From an uncultured Prevotella sp. (GTDB lineage Bacteria > Bacteroidota > Bacteroidia > Bacteroidales > Bacteroidaceae): DNA of 9,640 nt. The notes under the pieces are model-generated. The model had not been told where the DNA came from, made no database searches, and saw only the letters and a list, made by a program, of their open reading frames with translations. The translations under genes and the position numbers were made by a program. The stretch lies in the NCBI GenBank assembly GCA_938018155.1, contig CALIIG010000313.1, forward strand, positions 1 to 9,640. Reading direction: 5' to 3'. Shown piece after piece: positions 1 through 6,542 of the stretch (within the stretch, counting starts at the first letter, position 1; every line of letters begins with the position of its first letter).

Positions 1-314
1 TGATGGATTTCAATCCCCGCCACCTCAGGGCGGAGGTGGGAGTTGTCATCCAGAAGCCATACAGGGCGGAGGGATACGGACAGGCTGCCATGCAGAAACT
101 GATTAGCTATGCCCGTAATATATTGCATATCCATCAGCTTTATGCCTTGGTGGGCGTTGACAATACATACTGCATCCGGCTCTTCGAGCATGCGGGCTTC
201 CTGTCCAATGCCAGACTTCGCGACTGGTTAAGCGATGGGAACAGCTATCATGACGCTGTTTTGATGCAACTTTTTATAAGAAAATCCATCAATAATCCCG
301 AGTGTAGGCAATGA
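1..314 (+). CDS. GNAT-family N-acetyltransferase, 3' part
   Basis: This is the C-terminal ~103 residues of a GNAT acetyltransferase, an acyl-CoA-dependent N-acyl transferase of the cytoplasm. The frame is open to the left edge, so the ATG at base 3 is probably internal and the N-terminal part lies outside. Seen: the acetyl-CoA pyrophosphate-binding motif A as EVGVVI followed by YRAEGYGQAA (a version of Q/R-x-x-G-x-G/A, about residues 20-29), then the motif B-like stretch LYALVGVDNTYCIRLFEHAGF split across residues 42-62, with the Asn and the Phe-Glu-x-x-Gly-Phe pattern usual in RimJ/RimL- and SpeG-like members. The family assignment is firm. The acceptor (ribosomal protein, polyamine, amino acid or drug) cannot be told from this fragment. 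The stop codon lies in the loop of a hairpin (293-332). Confidence 0.85.
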   Translation, partial: MDFNPRHLRAEVGVVIQKPYRAEGYGQAAMQKLISYARNILHIHQLYALVGVDNTYCIRLFEHAGFLSNARLRDWLSDGNSYHDAVLMQLFIRKSINNPECRQ

Positions 315-332
315 GCCTTACGGTCGGGATTA
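293..332. terminator. Stem-loop terminator, probably bidirectional
   Basis: A perfect 9-base inverted repeat (TAATCCCGA at 293-301 with TCGGGATTA at 324-332) encloses a second stem (GTAGGC 304-309 with GCCTTAC 315-321, one bulged T). The loop AATGA at 310-314 contains the TGA stop codon of the GNAT gene. T-rich sequence follows on the + strand (TATTTTGTATATTTTATTT, about 335-353), and on the - strand the downstream side is also T-rich. It therefore plausibly ends the GNAT transcript and also the facing GSCFA gene, whose stop is at 352. Confidence 0.6.
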
Positions 333-351
333 ACTATTTTGTATATTTTAT

Positions 352-1194
352 TTATAATTCCAAGGCGGGATAACGGTGTTGTAATTCTTTCGCTTTTCCT
401 TTCACGTTGATCAGAAAAGCTTTGTATTCTGCACTTTCAGGATGGAGCGGCCGGTGCATGAACGCCTCGTGTATAGGCTTCCAGGCTTTTATGAATTCGA
501 TAGTTTCCTTAGAGAAATATGTATCAGCAAATCGTTCGAAAATATAGTCAACGGCTTGCGATGACGGATGTAACATGTCGTCCTGATAGAAGCGATAGTC
601 GCGCAATTCGTCGTTAACAATTTCGTATGAGGGAAAATAGGCAACCTTTCCACATTTTGTTTTATCTGCCATTCTGATTGTTTCTTCCACAGCCAACAGC
701 AGTGTCGCCTTTGAAAGCTGACTGCCATGATAACCGTATTTGCGGTATCGGATGGGGCTTACGGTCAGTATGATATTCACTTGCGGGAAGCGCGATTGTA
801 TGATTTCAATAGTCTGGTGCAGATAATCTGCGCATTCGGCTACTGAAAGCTCGTGTTCTTCAAACAGCTTCTGTGGCTTCTTCTGGCAGTTGTCCACAAT
901 TTCGCCCGTCTCTTTCAGTATGTAAACATGGTTCGTTCCGAGCGTAAATACTGCTGTTCCTGCCTCATCGGCCCTGAAGGGAAAGGCTTTTTCACGGTCC
1001 AAATGCTCAACAGTGTGCAGAATACTCGCCGGATTGTACATCACTCCATAGGGATTTACCATTGCCCTGAACTGCTCATCTATGAACTTTCGCCCCATAT
1101 TGTCGGCGAAACATGAGCCTGTAAACAGCATTCTTTCGCAAGGATTTATTTTCCATTGTGATGCGGGTATATCGACGATAGTTCTGAATTGCAC
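352..1194 (-). CDS. GSCFA-domain protein (SGNH-hydrolase-like)
   Basis: A 280-residue protein of the GSCFA family, named after the motif visible here as FTGSCFADNMG (residues 24-34). The fold is related to GDSL/SGNH esterases. Seen: Ser26 in the GSCFA block as the likely nucleophile, TVSPIR at 144-149, and DDMLHPS at 205-211, giving the D-x-x-H pair Asp206/His209 that completes an SGNH-type triad. No signal peptide or membrane segment is evident, so it is probably cytoplasmic. The start is GTG: the codon at 1192-1194 opens directly before the conserved N-terminus, and no ATG is available upstream before an in-frame stop near 1246. A -7 box lies on this strand at 1319-1326, giving a leader of about 115 bases that contains AT-rich repeats. 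The family is widespread in Bacteroidota, but its substrate is not established. An acyl or acetyl esterase role on an envelope glycan is a guess. Confidence 0.85.
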   Translation of the reverse strand: MQFRTIVDIPASQWKINPCERMLFTGSCFADNMGRKFIDEQFRAMVNPYGVMYNPASILHTVEHLDREKAFPFRADEAGTAVFTLGTNHVYILKETGEIVDNCQKKPQKLFEEHELSVAECADYLHQTIEIIQSRFPQVNIILTVSPIRYRKYGYHGSQLSKATLLLAVEETIRMADKTKCGKVAYFPSYEIVNDELRDYRFYQDDMLHPSSQAVDYIFERFADTYFSKETIEFIKAWKPIHEAFMHRPLHPESAEYKAFLINVKGKAKELQHRYPALEL

Positions 1195-1202
1195 GAGAGT
1201 TA

Positions 1203-1279
1203 GAATTAAAGGATTATAAAATTTAAGAATTAAAGAATTAAAAGATTAAAGCGATGGTCTTGGGATTTAAGAATTAAAG
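1203..1279. repeat. AT-rich GAATTAAAG repeats
   Basis: GAATTAAAG occurs at 1203-1211, 1227-1235 and 1271-1279. Variants GAATTAAAAG (1235-1244) and GATTAAAG (1244-1251) directly continue the second copy. ATTTAAGAATTAAAG is repeated exactly at 1221-1235 and 1265-1279. The block lies between the GSCFA start codon and its predicted promoter, so it would be transcribed as CTTTAATTC units in that mRNA leader. It could be slippage-generated intergenic sequence or a leader element. No function is shown. Confidence 0.6.
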
Positions 1280-1318
1280 TTTTGTGATATTGGTATATTA
1301 GCAGAGCTGTTGTTGGTG

Positions 1319-1326
1319 CAAAATTA
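1319..1326 (-). promoter_or_regulatory. Predicted -7 promoter box for the GSCFA gene
   Basis: Read on the - strand this is TAATTTTG, an exact match to the Bacteroidota -7 consensus TAnnTTTG. No TTTG is seen at the proper distance upstream on that strand, so the call rests on the -7 box alone. It points at the GSCFA gene about 125 bases away. Confidence 0.4.
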
Positions 1327-1346
1327 ATCATTTTCCTTGTATATAC

Positions 1347-1378
1347 TTTGGCAGCAAAGCGATATTATTGTAATTTTG
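1347..1378 (+). promoter_or_regulatory. Predicted Bacteroidota-type promoter of the RNA methyltransferase gene
   Basis: TTTG at 1347-1350 and TAATTTTG at 1371-1378 are separated by 20 bases, matching the phylum's TTTG / TAnnTTTG architecture in sequence and spacing. Transcription would begin near 1385. That excludes an upstream ATG at 1337 as the gene's start and supports the ATG at 1430. Confidence 0.6.
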
Positions 1379-1429
1379 TTCTGTTTCTTTGCTCTCTTTA
1401 CGGCATTGAAGCATATAAAACAGGATATT

Positions 1430-2245
1430 ATGACAGCAGAAAACAGCATAACAAGTGTTCAAAATCCGAAGATAAGGCGTTTGGTTTTGCTCCAGCAGAA
1501 GTCGGCCGAACGTCGTAAAGCCGGCTTGTTTGTTGTAGAAGGCTTGCGCGAATTGCTCCATTGCGTTCAGGCCGGCTATCAAATTGACACATTGTTTTAC
1601 TGCCCGGAACTGATGCCCGACAACGATGAGGCTCGCGAGTTACAGGCTTTCATCGATGAAAAAAGGAGCTTCAGGGTGTCAAAAAACATTTATTCGCGCA
1701 TGGCTTATCGTGGTACAACCGAGGGCGTTATTGCCGAAATGGCTGTCCGTCACACTACGCTTGCCGACTTAAAACTGCCTGATAATCCGCTTATTTGCGT
1801 TCTTGAGCGTGTAGAAAAGCCGGGTAATCTGGGAGCTGTACTTCGTAGTGCCGATGCTGCACAAGCTGATGCCGTCATGATTTGCGACCCATTGACCGAC
1901 CTTTTCAATCCCAATCTTATCCGCAGTAGCATTGGAGCCGTCTTCACCGTGCCCACAGTGGCATGCTCTTCAGCCGAATGTATCGAGTTCTTAAAAACGC
2001 GGAGCATCCGCATTCTCACGGCACAGCTTCAGGATTCGCATCTGTATTACGATACCGATATGCGCAAAGGCACCGCCATTGTTATGGGAACCGAGGCCAC
2101 AGGACTTACACAAGCCTGGCGTTTGGCGGCCGATGCCCATATCCGTATCCCCATGCTGGGGCAGCTCGATTCGCTTAATGTGTCGGTGTCGGCAGCCATA
2201 TTGCTTTTCGAAGCCGTCCGTCAGCGCGAATCGTCAGCACGGTAA
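1430..2245 (+). CDS. TrmH/SpoU-family RNA 2'-O-methyltransferase
   Basis: A 271-residue SPOUT-class methyltransferase that would move a methyl group from S-adenosylmethionine to a ribose 2'-OH of rRNA or tRNA. The N-terminal ~105 residues (SVQNPKIRRL, then FVVEGLREL) are the L30e-like RNA-binding part seen in RlmB/TsnR-type enzymes. The catalytic SPOUT domain follows: motif 1 KPGNLGAVLRSADA (Asn133 and the Arg of LRSAD), NPNLIRSSIGAVF, motif 2 MGTEATGL (residues 219-226, with Glu222), and motif 3 SLNVSVSAAILLFEA from Ser248, which forms the trefoil-knot cofactor loop. All expected motifs are intact. The ATG at 1430 is chosen because the open frame upstream of it encodes a hydrophobic stretch overlapping the predicted promoter. 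The length fits the family. The target nucleotide is not predictable, so no symbol is given. It is a single-gene unit ending at a strong hairpin. Confidence 0.9.
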   Translation: MTAENSITSVQNPKIRRLVLLQQKSAERRKAGLFVVEGLRELLHCVQAGYQIDTLFYCPELMPDNDEARELQAFIDEKRSFRVSKNIYSRMAYRGTTEGVIAEMAVRHTTLADLKLPDNPLICVLERVEKPGNLGAVLRSADAAQADAVMICDPLTDLFNPNLIRSSIGAVFTVPTVACSSAECIEFLKTRSIRILTAQLQDSHLYYDTDMRKGTAIVMGTEATGLTQAWRLAADAHIRIPMLGQLDSLNVSVSAAILLFEAVRQRESSAR

Positions 2246-2284
2246 TCTCTCGCCTTAATATTTTCCTCATCTTATATGATATGT

Positions 2285-2324
2285 GAAACGGGACAGGGCT
2301 TATGGCCTTGTCCCGTTTCGTTTT
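2285..2324. terminator. Strong intrinsic terminator between convergent genes
   Basis: A 15-pair stem (2285-2299 with 2305-2319; one G-U pair at 2296/2308) with a 5-base loop TTATG is followed by GTTTT on the + strand. It lies 39 bases after the methyltransferase stop and 60 bases beyond the YfhO stop on the other strand. It clearly serves the + strand gene. Use in the - direction is possible, but the T tract there is poor. Confidence 0.8.
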
Positions 2325-2379
2325 ATATGTCGTTGAGCAGCGATTATTTCATCACCGCATTACGACAAAATCGTATAGT

Positions 2380-4905
2380 TTACTTCTTAACAGAAGTCTC
2401 CTTGCGCTTTTTCCACTCTGTCAATATGCCGAGCAGCAATATAATAGCCAGCACGCCATACGAAGCATAGGCTATTCCTTCTGTTGTGCGCAGTGAAGAA
2501 GGATGGAAATCGAGCACAACCTCGTGCTTGCCGGGTTTCACATTCAGCGCACGCAAAATGTAATTAGCCCGTCCCAATTCAGCCTTCTCACCGTCGACCG
2601 TAGCCGTCCAGCCCGGATAGTATATCTCTGAAAATACTATAATGCCACCGTTTTTCGATGTTACGTTGTACACCAAATGGTTGGGTGCGTAGCTCTTCAG
2701 CGTAATCAGGTCGGTGCCCGACTCCGGTGTGGCCTTGCCCAACCGGGCTTCAAACCTCCTGTCGGCAACAGCCTCGTGCTTCAAATTCAGCTTGCCTACA
2801 GCGTCAATCTCCTCGTTAGCATTGTTTACATAGCTTATTTTGTAAACAAACCACGCGTTACCGTTCGCATAAGGATTCTGTACAGGCACCGTCTGCCCGC
2901 TTTGAAGGCCTACGATAAAGTACTTAGTGTTCAACATATTCAATACAGGAAATATCGAGTCGCCATTCACCTTCGTCATGTCTCCGGCGGCTTGTCCTAT
3001 TGCCGTCATGGTGTGTTGCATTTCCGGTTCAATGTAAGCGTCAATCATTTCCTGATACCGACGCAGCTTCGCAGGATGATAGCCGCCTATGCTTTTGTGG
3101 TAGAACGAAGTCTCGTTCTCGTTAAAAGTGTTCGAGGCCAGGTTCAGCACGCGATAGTCCAAAGCCTTATCGCGTAGTATAATCTGGTCGGTTGCCGTCA
3201 TCTTTTGAGGCATTTCGCGCACACTTTTCTCTACAAACATATCGTCATACAGATAGCGTTTGTTTACCTGCCACATATCAACGAGGCACAACACCGCAAT
3301 GGCACCCACCATAAACCGGCTGCTTAATCGCTTGTGGCTGTATAAAAGCAGTATGATAAAGCCCGCAACAATAATACCTGCTGAACGCCAGGCATCGGCC
3401 GATACCATTGCTTCGCGCATGGCGGTAAGGTTATTTATAATGGCCGTTAGCAGCTCAGGGGGCATTCCTTGTATGCCTGAGAGCACCTGATGCTCCTGTT
3501 CTGTAACAAATGGGCCCGTTAAACCCGGGGCAATTGCTACCATAGCCGCTACACCTGCTGTGAGCAAAAGGCTGGCGACAACAAACTTGCGGTTGCGCTT
3601 TTCGGTAAGAATTGCCGGCTCATCATTTATTTTTTTCAGCGTCATCATGGCCAGCAGCGGAATGGTAAACTCGGCAATGACGAGGATAGAAGCCACTGTA
3701 CGGAACTTCGCATACATGGGAACGTAATCCAGAAACAGGTTGGTCAGCCCCATAAAATTACGTCCCCACGACAGCAATACCGAAAGAACGGTAACCCCCA
3801 GCAGTGCCCACTTCATAGGTCCCTTTACCAAAAACAGCCCCAATATAAAGAGGAAGAGCACGAATGCCCCCACGTAAACCGGACCTGATGTGCCCGGTTG
3901 TGTGCCGAAATACTGCGTAAGTCCGTTATATAACTGGGGTATCTGCTGCTCAATCTGCGGGTCAGCCTTCGCCATTGCGGTCTGGCTCTGGCTCAATGGC
4001 ACGCTTGCACCTCCCTTTGCATTGGGTACAAGCAGCGTAAGGGTTTCGTCAATGCCGTAGCTCCATTGTGTAATATAGTCGCGGTCGAGCCCGCTTCCCG
4101 TCTGGTTTGCGCTGTTTTTCTTCACCAATTCGCTCTTGCCACGCATGCTCTCCTGCGAGTATTGATAGGTATGATACAGGTTACTAATGTTGATACAAAT
4201 GCCTACCAGTGCAGCGGCTACGGCCGTTAGCGTAGCCTTGCAGAAGCGTGCCATCTCGTGTTTGCGCAGTGCATCGACCAGCCATGCGATGACCATGAAC
4301 AGGATGATGAACAGATAGTAGTAAGTCATCTGTATGTGATTGGCATTCACTTCGAAAGCAGCGAAGACGGCGGTCACCAGAAAGCCCCACAAATATTTGC
4401 CCCGATAGGCCAGAACAAGGCCGCCAATCATGGGCGGTAAGTATGCCAGAGCCATCACTTTCCACAAGTGTCCGGCAGCTATGATGATGAAGAAGTAGCT
4501 CGAAAACGCCCATATGATGGCACCCAGGGCGGCCATATAGTCGCGGAAATTGAAAGCACGAAGCAGAATATAGAACCCAAGGAGGTAGGCAAACACATAC
4601 CAAACATTTTCGGGCAGGCCCAGATGGTAGGCCGTTTCGGCCTTGTTCAGTACACCGGTACTGTTGTATGACGGTGCCAACTGGTAAGTAGGCATACCGC
4701 TGAATAGCGCATTGGTCCAGCGTGTCTGCTCTCCTGTCTGTTTCTGATACTGCTGCATCTCCTGTCCTGCGCCGCGTCCGGCAGCCGAATCGTGCTGGTA
4801 AAGTATGCGGCCGTCAATGTCGGCAGGCATAAAATAAACAAAGGAGATGAGGGCAAACAGCACCACTGCCGCCACGTCGGGCAGATATTGCTTCAATGTT
4901 TTCAT
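2380..4905 (-). CDS. YfhO-family multi-pass membrane protein
   Basis: An 841-residue inner-membrane protein of the YfhO family, a GT-C-like group. Firmicute members take part in glycosylating cell-wall polymers such as lipoteichoic acid; the role in Bacteroidota is not established. Seen: a first membrane segment at about 10-27, then an extracytoplasmic loop beginning ADIDGRILYQHDSA (29-41, with acidic residues Asp29, Asp31 and Asp39 and the RWTNALFSGMPTYQLAP signature at 62-78). Further hydrophobic segments lie near 101-117, 122-143, 150-167, 172-186, 195-211, 221-240, 343-361, 364-380, 402-423, 440-460, 508-522 and 530-545. A large soluble extracytoplasmic domain (about 550-805) contains YYPGWTATVDGEKAEL, typical of the family's beta-rich C-terminal part. 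A last membrane segment at 811-829 ends in a Lys/Arg-rich cytoplasmic tail. The first ATG follows an AT-rich leader with no Shine-Dalgarno. It is transcribed alone and divergently from mtnN. Confidence 0.88.
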   Translation of the reverse strand: MKTLKQYLPDVAAVVLFALISFVYFMPADIDGRILYQHDSAAGRGAGQEMQQYQKQTGEQTRWTNALFSGMPTYQLAPSYNSTGVLNKAETAYHLGLPENVWYVFAYLLGFYILLRAFNFRDYMAALGAIIWAFSSYFFIIIAAGHLWKVMALAYLPPMIGGLVLAYRGKYLWGFLVTAVFAAFEVNANHIQMTYYYLFIILFMVIAWLVDALRKHEMARFCKATLTAVAAALVGICINISNLYHTYQYSQESMRGKSELVKKNSANQTGSGLDRDYITQWSYGIDETLTLLVPNAKGGASVPLSQSQTAMAKADPQIEQQIPQLYNGLTQYFGTQPGTSGPVYVGAFVLFLFILGLFLVKGPMKWALLGVTVLSVLLSWGRNFMGLTNLFLDYVPMYAKFRTVASILVIAEFTIPLLAMMTLKKINDEPAILTEKRNRKFVVASLLLTAGVAAMVAIAPGLTGPFVTEQEHQVLSGIQGMPPELLTAIINNLTAMREAMVSADAWRSAGIIVAGFIILLLYSHKRLSSRFMVGAIAVLCLVDMWQVNKRYLYDDMFVEKSVREMPQKMTATDQIILRDKALDYRVLNLASNTFNENETSFYHKSIGGYHPAKLRRYQEMIDAYIEPEMQHTMTAIGQAAGDMTKVNGDSIFPVLNMLNTKYFIVGLQSGQTVPVQNPYANGNAWFVYKISYVNNANEEIDAVGKLNLKHEAVADRRFEARLGKATPESGTDLITLKSYAPNHLVYNVTSKNGGIIVFSEIYYPGWTATVDGEKAELGRANYILRALNVKPGKHEVVLDFHPSSLRTTEGIAYASYGVLAIILLLGILTEWKKRKETSVKK

Positions 4906-4937
4906 AATTAAACTTTATGCTTTTATACTTTCTCGCA

Positions 4938-4945
4938 CAAAGGTA
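4938..4945 (-). promoter_or_regulatory. Predicted -7 promoter box for the YfhO gene
   Basis: On the - strand this reads TACCTTTG, an exact TAnnTTTG match 32 bases before the YfhO start codon, leaving a leader of roughly 25 bases. No clear TTTG lies 19-21 bases upstream; the sequence there is A/T-rich. Confidence 0.5.
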
Positions 4946-5008
4946 AATATTTTTTTGCTGAAAGATTAAAACATAATCGTTAAAACACCGTATATATATC
5001 ATTTTTCG

Positions 5009-5016
5009 TAACTTTG
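5009..5016 (+). promoter_or_regulatory. Predicted -7 promoter box for mtnN-luxS
   Basis: TAACTTTG is an exact match to TAnnTTTG. Transcription would start near 5023, about 35 bases before the GTG at 5058. That is too short for a known SAM- or SAH-sensing riboswitch, and none is seen. The -33 element is not convincing. Confidence 0.5.
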
Positions 5017-5057
5017 CATAACGCGGAGCTTTGACGCCGCCTGGAGAGATACAAAAC

Positions 5058-5762
5058 GTGAAGAAGATAGGACTAATAGTTGCGATGGACAAAGAGTTTG
5101 CGCAACTTCGTACGCTGCTCGACGAAACCCGCACCGAGCGTCACAACCATAAAGATTTTGTAATTGGCACGCTTGAAGGTGCAACCATCATCCTTCAGCA
5201 GTGTGGAATAGGCAAGGTTAATTCAACCATTGGGGCGGTAGAGATGATTGATTGTTACCATCCCGACTTGCTCATATCCACTGGTGTAGCCGGCGGTGCG
5301 GCCATTTCGCTTAACCCGCTCGATGTGGTGGTAGCCACAGCGTGTGCTTATCACGATGCCTATTGCGGGCAGGAGGTGGCTTTTGGCCAGATAATCGGCA
5401 TGCCTCCACGCTTTAAAGCCCCCCCCACGCTGGTTGAAAAGGCAATGGCTTTGCATGTGCCCGAGGGAACGAAAATTGTGTCGGGACTGACCGTCAGCGG
5501 TGAGTGGTTTGTTGATTCGCGCGAGAAAATGGCTGCCATTCTTAAGCATTTCCCCGATGCTGTGGCCGTCGACATGGAGAGTTGCTCCATTGCACAAACC
5601 TGCTTCATATACAAAACGCCGTTTGTTTCGTTCCGCATTATCAGCGACGTACCGTTGAAAGACAACCACGGCGCACAGTATTTCGACTTCTGGAACCGCA
5701 TGGCCGGGGGAAGTTTTGAGATTACACGCAACTTTTTAAAAGCAATAATCGCTCATGAATAA
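5058..5762 (+). CDS. mtnN: 5'-methylthioadenosine/S-adenosylhomocysteine nucleosidase
   Basis: A 234-residue cytoplasmic nucleosidase (MTAN, also called Pfs) that removes adenine from 5'-methylthioadenosine and S-adenosylhomocysteine, so recycling the product of SAM-dependent methylation. Seen: N-terminal KKIGLIVAMDKEF, in which Glu13 aligns with the E. coli catalytic-site Glu12; the phosphorylase-like STGVAGG loop (74-80); AVDMESCSIAQ, with Met173 and Glu174, which bind the ribose; and RIISDV, with Asp197, the proton donor to adenine. The length and residue spacing match E. coli MTAN closely. The start is taken as GTG at 5058, preceded by GGAGAG at 5043-5048 with 9 bases of spacing and directly giving the conserved KKIG strand. 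A TTG at 5031 would add nine unconserved residues. The stop overlaps the luxS start. A run of eight Cs at 5419-5426 lies inside the gene. Confidence 0.95.
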   Translation: MKKIGLIVAMDKEFAQLRTLLDETRTERHNHKDFVIGTLEGATIILQQCGIGKVNSTIGAVEMIDCYHPDLLISTGVAGGAAISLNPLDVVVATACAYHDAYCGQEVAFGQIIGMPPRFKAPPTLVEKAMALHVPEGTKIVSGLTVSGEWFVDSREKMAAILKHFPDAVAVDMESCSIAQTCFIYKTPFVSFRIISDVPLKDNHGAQYFDFWNRMAGGSFEITRNFLKAIIAHE

Positions 5763-6237
5763 AATACCATCATTTACCATCGACCACGAAAAGCTGCTTC
5801 GTGGCATCTATGTTTCGCGTAAGGATACGGTGGGCGGTGATACCGTTACCACCTTCGACGTGCGTATGAAGGAACCCAATCGCGAGCCCGTTGTGCACAT
5901 AGGCGCGCTGCATACCATCGAACACCTGGCGGCAACCTTTCTGCGTAACGATGCCGAATGGAAGGACAGGGTGATATATTGGGGCCCTATGGGATGCCTT
6001 ACGGGCAACTATCTGCTGCTCCGTGGCGACCTGGAGCCTGAAGATATTGTCGGCCTGATGAAGCGTACGTTTCGTTTTGTAGCCCATTTTGAAGGCGAAA
6101 TTCCCGGTGCTGCGCCCCGCGACTGCGGCAACTATCTGTTGCACGACCTGCCCATGGCACGGTGGGAGGCTCGCAAGTTCCTTACCGAGGTGTTGGAAAA
6201 CATACGTCCCGAGAACCTCAAATACCCCGAAAAGTAA
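5755..6237 (+). CDS. luxS: S-ribosylhomocysteine lyase (AI-2 synthesis)
   Basis: A 160-residue LuxS, the metal-dependent enzyme that converts S-ribosylhomocysteine to homocysteine and 4,5-dihydroxy-2,3-pentanedione, the precursor of autoinducer-2. Seen: FDVRM with Arg37 (the substrate-site Arg39 of B. subtilis); the metal-binding HTIEHL with His53 and His57 and the catalytic base Glu56; GPMGCLTG with catalytic Cys81; and the third metal ligand Cys124 in DCGNYLLHDL. All catalytic and metal residues are present and the length is normal. The residue after the catalytic Cys is Leu, where the E. coli and B. subtilis enzymes have Arg or Gln. Its ATG lies inside the end of mtnN (8-base overlap, different frame) with no Shine-Dalgarno, so translation is probably coupled. 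The gene's substrate is the product of the upstream enzyme. Confidence 0.97.
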   Translation: MNKIPSFTIDHEKLLRGIYVSRKDTVGGDTVTTFDVRMKEPNREPVVHIGALHTIEHLAATFLRNDAEWKDRVIYWGPMGCLTGNYLLLRGDLEPEDIVGLMKRTFRFVAHFEGEIPGAAPRDCGNYLLHDLPMARWEARKFLTEVLENIRPENLKYPEK

Positions 6238-6304
6238 ACCCATAACAGGCTTTTTGTACATGCTTTGCAGGCTGAGGGTGTATCCTTTGTGTTGTAAAGC
6301 TGAG

Positions 6305-6390
6305 TGTCCGACGGCCGTCAACAGCCTTGCTGACGGCCGTCGGACAATGGGTATGACGGCCGCCGGACGCGCTGCTGACGGCCGTCGAAC
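6305..6390. repeat. Four-copy palindromic TGACGGCCGTCGGAC array
   Basis: A 15-base unit occurs four times: inverted at 6306-6320, then direct at 6331-6345, 6354-6368 (one change, GCCGCC) and 6376-6390 (one change, TCGAAC). Each unit contains the core GACGGCCGTC, a perfect palindrome in copies 1, 2 and 4, starting at 6310, 6332, 6355 and 6377, so the spacing is 22, 23 and 22 bases. The first two copies form a perfect 16-pair stem (6305-6320 with 6331-6346) around a 10-base loop. The block is far more GC-rich than its surroundings. It resembles REP-type intergenic repeats or a set of operator sites; the sequence alone does not decide. Confidence 0.75.
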
Positions 6391-6542
6391 GATGACCCTG
6401 TAAGCTCAAATATCAGTTAACTATGTAATAAAGCCCATACCTTACCGGTATTTTCGCTTCACAATAATATAGGTACGAGTTTTGTGCAACAGGCTTTATC
6501 AGCGAATACAGCCATGGGTATGTTTAATTATTTTTGTTCGCG

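Noticed and set aside
1337..1429. Upstream ATG giving the methyltransferase a hydrophobic N-terminal extension
   Set aside because: The stretch overlaps a good promoter match at 1347-1378 and the conserved family N-terminus begins just after the ATG at 1430.
2677..3177. 166-codon open frame opposite the YfhO gene
   Set aside because: It is antisense to an intact, conserved coding region and its translation shows no recognisable domain.
5031..5057. TTG start for mtnN adding nine residues
   Set aside because: The extra residues are not family-like, and GGAGAG precedes the GTG at 5058 at a normal distance.
4905..5058. SAM/SAH-type riboswitch before mtnN-luxS
   Set aside because: The predicted leader is only about 35 bases with no matching structure.
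5770..6321. 183-codon open frame opposite luxS
   Set aside because: It is antisense to a gene with all LuxS active-site motifs and is explained by codon usage of that gene.
6305..6390. The GACGGCC repeats as a CRISPR array
   Set aside because: Only four units, the gaps between 15-base units are 7-10 bases, one unit is inverted, and no cas gene is present.
6089..6403. Possible small gene running from inside luxS through the repeat array
   Set aside because: It lies in another frame of luxS, its translation after 6237 just repeats the DNA palindromes, and no promoter or start signal supports it.
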